This document shows, piece after piece, positions 1 through 9,226 of a DNA stretch of 64,000 nt. Position 1 is the stretch's first letter, and each line of letters starts with the position of its first letter. The notes under the pieces are model-generated. The model was not told the DNA's origin, made no database searches, and saw only the letters and a program-made list of their open reading frames with translations. This DNA is from Chrysemys picta bellii (taxonomy: Eukaryota > Chordata > Testudines > Emydidae): the NCBI RefSeq assembly GCF_011386835.1, contig NC_088796.1:27979011-28043010 (forward strand), read 5' to 3'. The position numbers were made by a program, and so were the translations under genes.

Positions 1-1618
1 AGAAAACACCATCCTAGCCACCATGGATGTAGAGGTTCTCTACACAAACATCCCACACACAGATGGAATACAAGCTGTCAGGAACAGTATCCCTGATGAT
101 GACACAGCACAACTTGTTGCTGAGCTCTGTGACTTTATCCTCACGCACAATTATTTCAAATTTGGTGACAATATATACCTCCAGACCAGTGGCACCGCCA
201 TGGGCACCCGTATGGCCCCACAATATGCCAACATTTTTATGGCTGACCTGGAACAACGCTTCCTCAGCTCTCGTCCACTCACGCCCCTTCTCTACCTACG
301 CTACATTGATGACATCTTCATCATCTGGACCCATGGGAAGGAGACCCTGGAAGAATTCCACCATGATTTCAACAGCTTCCACCCCACCATCAACCTCAGT
401 CTGGACCAATCTACACAGGAGGTCCACTTCCTAGACACCACAGTACAAATAAGCGATGGCCACGTTAACACCAGCCTATACCGAAAACCCACCGACCGCT
501 ACGCCTACCTTCATGCCTCCAGCTTCCACCCCGAACACACCACACGATCCATCGTCTACAGCCAAGCGCTGAGGTACAACCGCATCTGCTCCAACCCCTC
601 AGACAGAGACCAACACCTACAAGATCTTCACCAAGCATTCTCAAAACTACAATACCCACACAAGGAAATAAAGAAACAAATCAACAGAGCCAGATGTGTA
701 CCTAGAAGCCTCCTGCTACAAGACAGGCCCAAAAAAGAAACCAACAGAACTCCACTGGCCATCATCTACAGTCCTCAGCTTAAACCTCTCCAATGCATCA
801 TCAATGATCTACAACCCATCTTGGACAATGATCCCTTACTTTCACAGACCTTGGGAGGCAGGCCAGTCCTTGCCCACAGACAACCCGCCAATCTTAAACA
901 TATTCTCACCAGCAACCACGCACCGCACCATAACAACTCTAACTCAGGAACCAACCCATGCAACAAACCTTGATGCCAACTCTGCCCACAGCAACACCAT
1001 CACAGGACCTAACCAAATCAGCTACAACATCACCGGCTCATTCACCTGCACGTCCACCAATGTTATATATGCCATCATGTGCCAGCAATGCCCCTCTGTT
1101 ATGTACATTGGACAAACTGGACAGTCACTACGCAAGAGGATAAATGGACACAAGTCAGATATCAGGAATGGCATTATACAAAAACCTGTAGGAGAACACT
1201 TCAACCTCCCTGGCCACACAATAGCAGATGTAAAGGTAGCCATCTTACAGCAAAAAAACTTCAGGACCAGACTCCAAAGATAAACTGCTGAGCTCCAGTT
1301 CAAATTTGCAAATTTGACACCATCAGATCAGGATTAAACGAAGATTGTGAATGGCTAGCCAACTACAGAAGCAGTTTCTCCTCCCTTGGTGTTCACACCT
1401 CAACTGCTAGCAGAGCACCTCACCCTCCCTGATTGAACTAACCTCGTTATCTCCATACTGATTTATACCTGCCTCTGGAAATTTTCATTACTTGCATCTG
1501 ATGAAGTGGGCATTCACCCACGAAAGCTTATGCTCCAATACTTCTGTTAGTCTTAAAGGTGCCACAGGACCCTCTATTGCTTTTTACAGATTCAGACTAA
1601 CACGGCTACCCCTCTGGT
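1..1618 (+). mobile_element. Penelope-like retroelement (PLE), 3' part, cut by the left window edge
   Basis: The window opens inside the reverse transcriptase of a PLE. Coding sequence runs to about 1283, followed by a roughly 340-bp 3' tail. The tail holds the phrases CCACGAAAGCTTATGCTCC (about 1520) and GTTAGTCTTAAAGGTGCCAC (about 1547), then a CAGACTAACACGGCTACC end (about 1593). The same tail recurs at 5399-5889, 19053-19537, 39437-40250 and 49062-49166. PLEs encode RT plus a C-terminal GIY-YIG endonuclease, and both are visible here. Seen directly: domains and tail. Inferred: the 5' half lies left of the window. Confidence 0.9.
2..1283 (+). pseudogene. PLE polyprotein: reverse transcriptase plus GIY-YIG endonuclease, broken
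   Basis: The first frame is open from the window edge to 973. It carries RT motif A (DVEVLYTNIP, about 26-55), motif B (GTAMGTRMAPQYANIF, about 190-237), the catalytic YIDD box (about 301-315) and PLE thumb-region motifs (HFLDTTV; YRKPTDRYAYLH). A TGA at 971-973 closes it where the second copy has CGT (Arg). The endonuclease follows in the next frame up (about 974-1283), with CTSTNVIYAIMCQQCP, the GIY-YIG core MYIGQTGQSLRKRINGHK and the GEHFNLPGH motif. Compared with the copy at about 39580, roughly 13 bases are missing near 988, which explains the frame change. In life this protein would nick DNA and prime reverse transcription of its own RNA. This copy is dead. Confidence 0.88.
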
Positions 1619-1798
1619 ACTTGACACCATAAGACTGACACTCACAACATTGATACCTCTTTCTTCCTCTAAACCCCACCAATTCCTCCCCAAAAGGGAA
1701 GAAATTAATAAAACCAAAAGTTCTACCCCAAGCAGAATTTTTAACTCCAAAAAGTACCACCAGACCCTCCCTGAAGCCCTCTCAGCAGCAAGAGAGAT
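1619..1798. other. Short spacer, no feature recognised
   Basis: C/A-rich sequence between the PLE tail and the CR1 fragment. I see no ORF, inverted repeat or known repeat. Confidence 0.5.
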
Positions 1799-2019
1799 CT
1801 AGGTTGGGCATTAGGAAAAACTTCCTAACTGTCAGGGTGGTTGAGCACTGGAATAAATTGTCTAGGGAGCTTGTGGAATCTCCATCATTGGAGATTTTAA
1901 AAAGCAGGTTAGACAAACATCTGTCAGGGCTGGTCTAGATAATACTTAGTCCTGCCTGAGTACAGGGGACTGGACTAGATGACCTCTTGAGGTCCTTTCC
2001 AGTCCTATGATTCTATGAC
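1799..2019 (+). mobile_element. CR1 LINE, 3' end (5'-truncated)
   Basis: Classic CR1 3' end: the stretch around TTAGGAAAAACTTCCTAACT, the GGAATAAATTGTCTAGGGAG segment, ATCTCCATCATTGGAG, GGTCTAGATAATACTTAGTC, and the terminus CCTATGATTCTATGAC. Only about 220 bp remains, the usual severe 5' truncation of CR1 insertions. Non-coding here. Confidence 0.93.
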
Positions 2020-2484
2020 TTTGCTGTTGCTATTAATTTTACATGGAGGACACTCAGATACTATATAAATGGGCAGCAGTATAAAATTCACAGATAACCC
2101 TCCCCCAGTGCAACACAAGGCAAACATTCAGGGCTCTACTTCCCATTGCTATATAGAATGTTTATTTTAATATAAAGGATGTAGTATGGCTCATAATTCA
2201 CTGCTTACTCTGTATTTCTGATTTTCTGTTCTTGACCTTTCTTTTTATTTAATTTCCCCATAAAAACTGCATTTCTGAAGTCTGTAAAATGCATAAGGGT
2301 ACTGTGTATGCATGATACAACTGTACGGGTTTGAGGTCTCAGGAGTATTTGAATTTCCCAGCATATGGCTTCATTGTACATGTGATAAATTTTAACAGTT
2401 TTGCCCCATGTACAGTAGTTCAGTATTTTTAGTGAACACAACAAAGCCACAAAAACATTCAGCATATACATCCTGTATGCAGAC
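2020..2484. other. AT-rich interval, nothing recognised
   Basis: I see no repeat signature or convincing coding region. An 88-codon minus-strand open frame (2205-2471) has no family features and looks accidental. Confidence 0.5.
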
Positions 2485-2487
2485 TTA

Positions 2488-2711
2488 GGCCTTGGCTACA
2501 CTGGCACTGTACAGTGCTGCAACTTGCTGCGCTCAGGGGTGTGAAAACGCACCCCCCCGAGCGCAGCGAGTTCAGCACTGTAAAGCGCCAGTGTAATCAG
2601 TGCCTGCAGCGCTGCACGCTCACTCGCAGCGCTGCAAGCTATTCCCTTCGGAGAGGTGGAGTACTTGCAACGCCGCGGCAGCGCTGTGAATCCCCAAGTG
2701 TAGCCAAGGCC
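2488..2711. mobile_element. PIF-Harbinger MITE, 224 bp, TTA target duplication
   Basis: Perfect terminal inverted repeats: GGCCTTGGCTACACT at the left, AGTGTAGCCAAGGCC at the right. TTA directly flanks both sides (2485-2487 and 2712-2714), the diagnostic 3-bp Harbinger target duplication. The interior is GC-rich with several self-complementary GCAGCGCTGC blocks. The 75-codon frame across it is an accident of composition. Its ends resemble those of the large Harbinger element at 59850, which could be the source of transposase. Confidence 0.88.
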
Positions 2712-2714
2712 TTA

Positions 2715-3812
2715 CTGAGTTACTTACTCTGCGAGGCTTAGTTAGGTCGTTGGTTTCATTATGAAGGGGAAAAGATTATCAAAACTATTTTCAATTAGTT
2801 TTTTTTCTTAATTAAAAGAAAAGATATTCAATCCAATTAACATGCTTTCATTATTATGGGGACAATTTTAGCAGTAGGGCTCAAGTAGTGAAAGTAACTG
2901 CAGAGCTGAAGCTCCGCACTCCAATCCTGCCTCCTCCAAACCTGCGCAGTTCATGCTCCACTTTGTGTCCATTAATGATGATGGAATTACTCCACATAGA
3001 CACTGGTATAAATCAGAGTTGGATCTGGTCTTGTGTTCTGGAAATCAATCACATTTCTGTTACATTATAATACCTTGACAATTATTATACATTTTTAGGC
3101 TTTACAGATGTGTCCAGTAAACAGCATAAATGGAAACTCCAAACACATAATTGCACATTTACAAACATTAACTTGAAACATTAAGAAAAAGAAAACAGTA
3201 TAAACTATGTCTCCACTTTATATTGGAAATGGAAACTGTCAGCTGATAATGGTGACTTATAGAAGATCATTAAAATGTATTTATTTATCTTAAAAAAAGG
3301 AGGCCAGGGGAACCAATAACACTTGAAACTTGCAAATGATACACAGGTAACCAATTGTTGTTTTCACTCTTCCTGTCCATTTTTGTTATGCCCACCTATT
3401 TGTATCTTGTCTTCATTTACATTGTAAATTCAGGGATTGTCTTGCACTATATTGCCCTACAATGAGCAGGTGAATTCTGGCACTTCCCTGGAGTCCCAAT
3501 GAAGTCAGTTTGGCTTCATGTGGTTCAGGGTCCTTCCAGCAAAAGATAATTGAAGAATTGGAGCCCAACTGGTGCCACCACCTACTTATTGGGGCTTCTT
3601 GGTACTACTGTAATATAAACAATAAAATAGTAGAATATGCTAATTATTGAAAATCCATGTTCTCTACTAATAGTTGATTGATACTAACTAGAATTTCGTA
3701 CATTTCCCATAATATTTAATTATCTAGATTTTTGCTATTTGCTGTAAACATGGTCCTGAATCCAAACTCTGGAACTAAACCCTCCACCTCCTGAACATTG
3801 GCAGTTATTGCT
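2715..3812. other. AT-rich interval, nothing firmly recognised
   Basis: Mostly AT-rich unique-looking sequence. At about 3460-3540 the CAATGAAGTCA-type wording resembles an old sauropsid palindromic repeat, too decayed to delimit. No coding region is supported. Confidence 0.45.
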
Positions 3813-3975
3813 CATAGAAATGTTGGGCTGGAAGGGACTGCAAGAAGTCCTCTAGTCCATCCCTGCGAGCTGAGGCAAGACCAAGTATACCTAGACAATC
3901 CTTGACAGGTGTTTGCCTTAAAAAAACCTCCAGTGGCTGGGATTTTACATAATCAAATCCCTGGATCTAGATACT
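3813..3975 (-). mobile_element. CR1 LINE 3' fragment, reverse orientation
   Basis: The reverse-complement CR1 tail wording is visible: CATAGAAATGTTGGGCTGGAAGG near 3815, then AGTCCTCTAGTCCATCCC and the CTTGACAGGTGTTTGCC segment, which mirrors the GACAAACA(C/T)CTGTCA block of the copy at 1799. More diverged than that copy, so probably older. Confidence 0.75.
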
Positions 3976-4705
3976 CTCCCACTCCTGAACTTTGGAGATC
4001 TTTGGATCAAGATACAAAGTTTGCAATTTAGGCTTATCCCTAGTTTGCTACTATATTTCAAGGCTGGTTTCTGTAAAGCTCTTGGAACATGGTTAGTGTT
4101 TAAATGACATTAAATGTCTAAAATATTAAAATAATTAAAGTTTCTTTTCTCCCCTTCATTTAGGGTCCCCTGGTGACCCTTATTTTATTCCTTTTACTCC
4201 CCTCCCTCCTTAAAGCCCCCTCTAATCCTAAATATGGTTAATTCACAATGCCAAATCCTAACTATATCCCCCTTCATAGTTAGAAATAATCTCATTTTTA
4301 CATAGTAAATGGAGATAAGCAATCAGGAAAAGTCCTGTCAATTGGGAAACAGTTCAAATCACAAGTAAAGGATTATCTTGAGGAAGGAATATCGGGGTTT
4401 TCAAAACCTAGCAAGTAGAAATCTATGGCATAAAGCTGAGGATTCAAGGCTGGATTGCACAACGCCAGCTATCCTGGATGCATTTCCCCAAATCTGCCAA
4501 AAACTAGAAAGCCATGAATGACTGTCAAATGGACTTTGACAAAACATGCACATCACTGAGTGTAGGATAAATTGTAGAGGTTTTTGTTTCCCCATTTATG
4601 ATTCATGAACAAATCACTAAAATCCATGAAACAACAATCCTTTGACTTGAAAGCGCAGATTTAAGACTATCCCCTCCCATTACATAGTGTTACCTTATGC
4701 ATTAA
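3976..4705. other. Interval with no recognised feature
   Basis: AT-rich sequence with no repeat boundary, RNA gene or believable ORF. The 64-codon minus-strand frame at 4401-4595 has no supporting feature. Confidence 0.5.
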
Positions 4706-4800
4706 CAGTGGGCCAGATCCCCAGCTGGTGCAAATCAGTGCAGCTCTGCTGAAGTCTGTGGAGCTGTGATGATTTTCACCAGCTGAGGATCTTGCCCACT
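4706..4800. repeat. Short palindromic sauropsid-type repeat (MITE-like)
   Basis: Imperfect inverted repeat: GGGCCAGATCCCCAGCTGGTG at about 4710 pairs with CACCAGCTGAGGATCTTGCCC at about 4777. Between them is an arm around CAGTGCAGCTCTGCTGAAG. Similar GGCC(A/T)GAT wording occurs at about 22582, 42543 and 51182, suggesting a small old family. Confidence 0.6.
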
Positions 4801-5179
4801 GATCCCATTTCTTCTCACGCACCAGTAAATGGGGTTACATTGTAAAGCCAGCGTGAGAGGGGAATCAAGCCCAGTGAACTTTATTTGCCCTCCTTTCTGC
4901 TCTGGCCTACAAGTGAGTGCCTCAAAATCAATGGAATCAAGAGCAGCTCTTAGATCTAACTAAATCCCATGGACATCTGACCATCATCCAATAGCAGCAG
5001 CAGATCATTAACCAGCACAGTTTTTGTGTCATCGCCAAATCTGTACTCAGCTTGACTCAGAACAAACAGGTGTGTCATCTGACTATCTAAGTTCTTATAT
5101 TGATATTCACATCACTGTAGGGTGTGAAGCACATAGGTGCTCTCACCACAACCTTCTCTATGCATAGTCACTGTTAGAA
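4801..5179. other. Interval with no recognised feature
   Basis: Nothing recognisable. The right end may already be ERV interior, since the env-like frame begins shortly after, but no motif fixes the boundary. Confidence 0.4.
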
Positions 5180-5219
5180 TATAGCTGAATTGCTGAATGA
5201 ATTAATGGCATAGCAACTA

Positions 5220-6507
5220 TTGGCAGTTGCCACAGTATGTAGAATGGCAGTAGAGGTGAACCTGTGGTTAACTCATTGGGCAGGAGACCTTGTGATGTGG
5301 GTGGGGAATGGCTTCAGAAGGCTAACATGGGGAGAAGGTATACAAAATGCTCAGTTAATAATGTTAATGGATATCATGAGAGACGCTTGGTCAGAACAAA
5401 GCGACAAAGAGTCCTGTGGCACCTTATAGACTAACAGACGTATTGGAGCATAAGCTTTGGTGGGTAAATACCCAATTTGTCAGACGCAGTGGAAATTTCC
5501 AGAGGCAGGTATAAGTATGCAGGCAAGAATCAGTCTGGAGAGTTCACTAGCCATTCAGTCTTTGTTTAATGAGCTGATAGTTTTGACAGGATTAAACAAA
5601 GACTGAATGGCTAGCGAACTACAAAAGCAGTTTCTCCTCCCTTGGTGTTCACACCTCAACTGCTAGAAGAGGGCCTCATCCTCCCTGATTGTACTAACCT
5701 TGTTATCTCTAGACTGATTCTTGCCTGCATATTTATACCTGCCTCTGGAAATTTCCACTACATGCGTCTGACGAAGTGAGTATTCACCCACCAAAGCTTA
5801 TGCTCCAATATGTCTGTTAGTCTATAAGGTGCCACAGAACTCTTTGTCGCTTTTTACAGATCCAGACTACCATGGCTACCCCTCTGATACTTGGTCAGAA
5901 CAGTGGCCTTCGGTGTTAAATCGGGAGGCTAGCCCATATTTATCCATACTTGTAAAAACATACCCATTCACCTGGAAAATAATATCCCCGATCTGTGGGG
6001 CCAGTACTTGTGTAATTGTTACCATGATACTGTGGGAAGGAAATGCAACTATATATGAACCCTATAGGAGTAACAAGAAAAGGAGGAGTGCGTTGAGAAC
6101 CACTGGGAAATAGATGGGGAGGGTGGAATGGTGTGAATTGGATTAACATTACATTAAGCAATTGTATATCCAGAGGAGGCATCTGGGTGTGCCCCTCTCC
6201 TCTGACTATGGAGGAGCAGGATCAGTGGCTTGTTGCAAGCAGGGGACATTTAGGTGTAATGTATATGGAGTTCGGGGTATTCTGTTGGGAATGTATGCAA
6301 TCCTGTAATAGAACACGAGGAGGCAAAATCGTAACAGCATATGACCAAATTATAAATTCCTATACATTGCCACCTGGACTACAGTGCACTGATGGATCGG
6401 TGGACCTAATTGTTGTATACAATCGAACCAGCACCTATTACCCCATCCCGTACCAAATAGCTGAAGTGGTGTGGACAATACCGAATTTCACTGTGGATAT
6501 TCAATAG
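5220..6507 (+). pseudogene. Retroviral envelope-like glycoprotein remnant, split by a PLE insertion
   Basis: Upstream piece: open frame 5220-5385, ending in a Trp-Ser-Glu-Gln stretch exactly at the PLE target duplication. Downstream piece: the same frame resumes after 5903 and runs to a stop near 6113. A further open stretch in another frame spans 6133-6507 (124 codons). That stretch has at least six cysteines and four N-X-T sequons (NIT, NRT, NRT, NFT), typical of an extracellular viral glycoprotein. Further frame remnants continue to about 6720. The env assignment rests on position just 5' of a PPT and LTR plus composition, not on a named motif. No fusion peptide or membrane anchor could be identified. 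Clearly disabled by stops, frame changes and the insertion. Confidence 0.5.
5386..5902 (+). mobile_element. PLE inverted tail dimer with 13-bp target duplication
   Basis: CTTGGTCAGAACA occurs at both 5386-5398 and 5890-5902, marking one insertion event. The inserted 491 bp is a tail-to-tail structure. The left arm (5399 to about 5569) is the reverse complement of the PLE 3' tail. The right arm (about 5591-5889) is the same tail in forward orientation, with the complete GGCTACCCCTCTGATA end. The left arm lacks about 115 bp present in the right arm, between GGCTAGCGAAC and AGACTGATTC. It also lacks the last 35-40 bp of the tail. There is no RT or endonuclease. Confidence 0.85.
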
Positions 6508-7050
6508 ACACACAATATGGACAAGAGTACACAAAGACTACAGGTGCAACTCACCGCGCCCACCAACAGTTGGACACAAAATACACACTTCAGGATGGTT
6601 TTGACAGAATTTTAACCCTATCGAAGGAGGAGAATCAGTGTTTTTGATGGTGGCCAGGATGTTAGACTATACTGCAGTGGTCAGGACTCTTGGTGTTGCT
6701 GTGGATTATCATGGCGGCTGGTGTATTGTTAAGTTGTTAATAATTATAACCCATACGTAATGTAGTAAGCCCTCTCCCTCCTCCCCTGCATGTACTAGAC
6801 AACCCGGACCCAACCTTCTCGGGCCCACTATAATGGGAAGTCTGGAACACTAATTGGAATAGGTGTAGTATGCCCGTACGAGAGAAGTTGCAGGCCATTG
6901 TCTGCAGGCCATTGCAGGGACAGTGGGACAGATGGAGCATCGACACATTCCACCTTGATGCCTGTCCCTATCAGGAAATGTCGCCATATGTTCTATGTTT
7001 TTCCAGGGATACCTGGGCAGGGGGATCCCAAAAGAAAAGAAAGTGTGGAG

Positions 7051-7845
7051 TGTTAGAATATAGATATTCAGGCCTGCCTGTAAAGGCATATACTTTAAGA
7101 ATGTAGGTATATTTTTATCATGTAGCTAGTTATAGAGGTATAAAACAAAGAAGCAAAATAACAAGTCCGCCTGTGTATGGGCCTTCTCTCACTAGGATAG
7201 TCTGAGGCCTTGTTCTTAGGCTAAGGCCTTTGGCTAAGCAGCTGGGGCAGCCATAAACTGGGAAGTGTATGGTCACATCCTCACATTCCAAACCAGTCAC
7301 ACTGAAATAAGGTGGTATTGGGCTGTTAGGAAGATGATCCTGTCCTGATAGTGCCCATCACCACCAGATAAAGATACAGATCTTAAGATGGTTAAAAAAA
7401 GCCATCCTGTCTGGCAAGAAATCATTTATCAATGGTTGTGGTTGTGAAACCCTCATTTCTGTATTGTTTTATCTTTATGGGCCCCACTAATCTATTGTTA
7501 ATCTGTCTGGTTCTCTAATTGTTTCTGTCTGCTATATATTTAATTTTGTTAGGTGTAAGTTAATTAGGGTAGTGGGATAATTGGATAGAGAATTATGTTA
7601 TAATATGTTAGGATTGGTTAGTTAAATTTCAGTAAAATGATTGGTTAAGGTATAGCTGAGAATATTACTATATAAACTGGGGTCAAACAGGAAGTGTGTG
7701 TGGGGGAATTGGAATCATGCTTGTTGGAAATTAACCCCAATAAACATTGCATTGTCTGCACTTCGGACTTCTGGTCTTTTGCTGCTTGCTGTCTGTGTGG
7801 TAAGAACCAGGGAAGTGGGAGGGTTGAGGGAAAGAACCTCGAACA
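7051..7845 (+). repeat. ERV 3' LTR, 795 bp
   Basis: Starts TGTTAGAATATAG directly after the polypurine tract and ends ...CTCGAACA, so TG...CA. It contains a TATATAAA promoter box (7669-7676), an upstream inverted CCAAT (ATTGGTTA, about 7641) and a polyadenylation signal AATAAA (7739-7744). The order promoter, poly(A) signal, short R/U5 is correct for a + strand LTR. No second LTR is in the window. Confidence 0.8.
7669..7744 (+). promoter_or_regulatory. LTR core promoter and poly(A) signal
   Basis: TATATAAA at 7669-7676, followed 63 bp later by AATAAA at 7739-7744. This spacing is compatible with a transcription start and R region between them. Activity is inferred only. Confidence 0.6.
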
Positions 7846-7959
7846 GTCTCTTCCAAGAATGGAAGAATAGATACTAGGTAAGAGCTGCCAGATGATCAGT
7901 CAAATGATGACTTGTTCGAGCAAAGTCTGCACAACCACTTCTAGAAGAGAGGCCAGCAA

Positions 7960-8040
7960 CCTGCCCTCCCTACAGGGAGTTGGGCTAGATGACCTCCTGA
8001 GGTCCCTTCTAACCCTGATATTCTATGATTCTATGACATT
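7960..8040 (+). mobile_element. CR1 LINE, last ~80 bp
   Basis: Contains GGGCTAGATGACCTCCTGAG, then CCCTGATATTCTATGATTC, the typical CR1 terminus. Sequence between the LTR end (7845) and about 7960 may be more of the same copy but is too diverged to call. Confidence 0.85.
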
Positions 8041-9180
8041 ACAAGTCTCCACCATTCTGATTCAAATGATAGGCTGTAGACGAGATGGCTACTGACAGCT
8101 CCTCAAACTCAGTGGCCTAAACTTCCAGTCACCTTTATCCACTCCAGATCTCAACCTACATCTGTGGAAGCAGACAGCTCCATTTGAATCCACTCAGCTT
8201 CATCCACAAAGTCACCAGAAATGTCCTCAAAACGGGAGAAACTCAAATCAACCACCAGATGAAGAAGCTTGGATAATCAAGCTGCAGTCCCAGAAGAGAG
8301 GTTACCCATCAGCAAAGGCTTCCTCTTTCTTCAGAGACTAGTCTCTCTGGGATTTCCCAGCACTTTGTGTTTTTATTTTCTGTGGCATGGGCAGAAGGGC
8401 TTCTGGCTTTGAGACCTTTGGGCTCCATTGATTTTTCTGAGCGCACTTATTTATCGGTATATTAAAAAACCACAGCAAAGGAGTCCATATTTTCCTGACA
8501 TTTATGTACTTACTAATTTATACAGTTATGACTATTTCGGACGAATTGCCTGCCAACAGCACTTAGCACTGTACCACTATAAAAATAAAAACATCCTCTG
8601 CCTCTGAAAGCTTACAATGAGGGAAATGGTGAGAGAGACAATTCTAGGAAGCCAAGAGCACGTTTAGTGTTTATTGTTAACTAACTCATTTCTGTGGTGA
8701 TTTAGGGGAAGAGAGGGCTTTGTTTGAAGGTTAGTGTTTAGGGCTACCCTATTTTACATCTGTGTTTGGATTCCCTTCAAGACTTTCCACTCTCTTCCAG
8801 ACTTTGTCACTTGGGTATTTTAATTTGGGATTCAGCAACACTATGCTGAGTTGATCAGATTCAAACACAGGTCAGATGGATGCAGGGTACGTCACAACTC
8901 CAAAGTTACACAGAACCCCTCTTCCTTTATATACACATTTACACAATTCATTACATTTACTATACATTGCATTGCACACTTTTGGATTGGATTGTCTACT
9001 CTGGAGGAACCAATCCCTGTGCAGCATGCTCTGTCTATGCGTTATCCACGCTCAATCTACTCTTTACATCATCTCTACATTTCTAACTTCTTCACTGTTA
9101 CCTTGTTCATGGTAAATAGTTCCCTAGATGTTCTCCCTCTTATCTTAGCTGACACAGATATTCTGTCTTTTTAGCCTATT
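8041..9180. other. 1.1-kb interval with no recognised feature
   Basis: Several small overlapping open frames (for example 8851-9174, 107 codons) are low complexity and lack any family motif. No repeat boundary or RNA gene is visible. The right edge is the 5-bp GACCC target duplication of the next ERV. Confidence 0.5.
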
Positions 9181-9226
9181 GACCCTGTGACATTGTGCAG
9201 TCTATATGGTTTTATAAAAACATGAT

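Larger units (their letters stand above)
5180..7845 (+). mobile_element. Endogenous retrovirus, 3' part (env-like remnant, PPT, 3' LTR), interrupted by a PLE
   Basis: Three parts read in order on the + strand. A Cys- and N-glycosylation-rich frame remnant (about 5220-5385 and 5903-6720) comes first. A purine-rich tract, AAAAGAAAAGAAAG (about 7030-7043), lies immediately upstream of the LTR, as expected for a polypurine tract. The LTR spans 7051-7845. A 491-bp PLE dimer (5399-5889) splits the coding remnant. The 5' LTR, gag and pol are not seen, so the left limit is only approximate. Confidence 0.7.
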
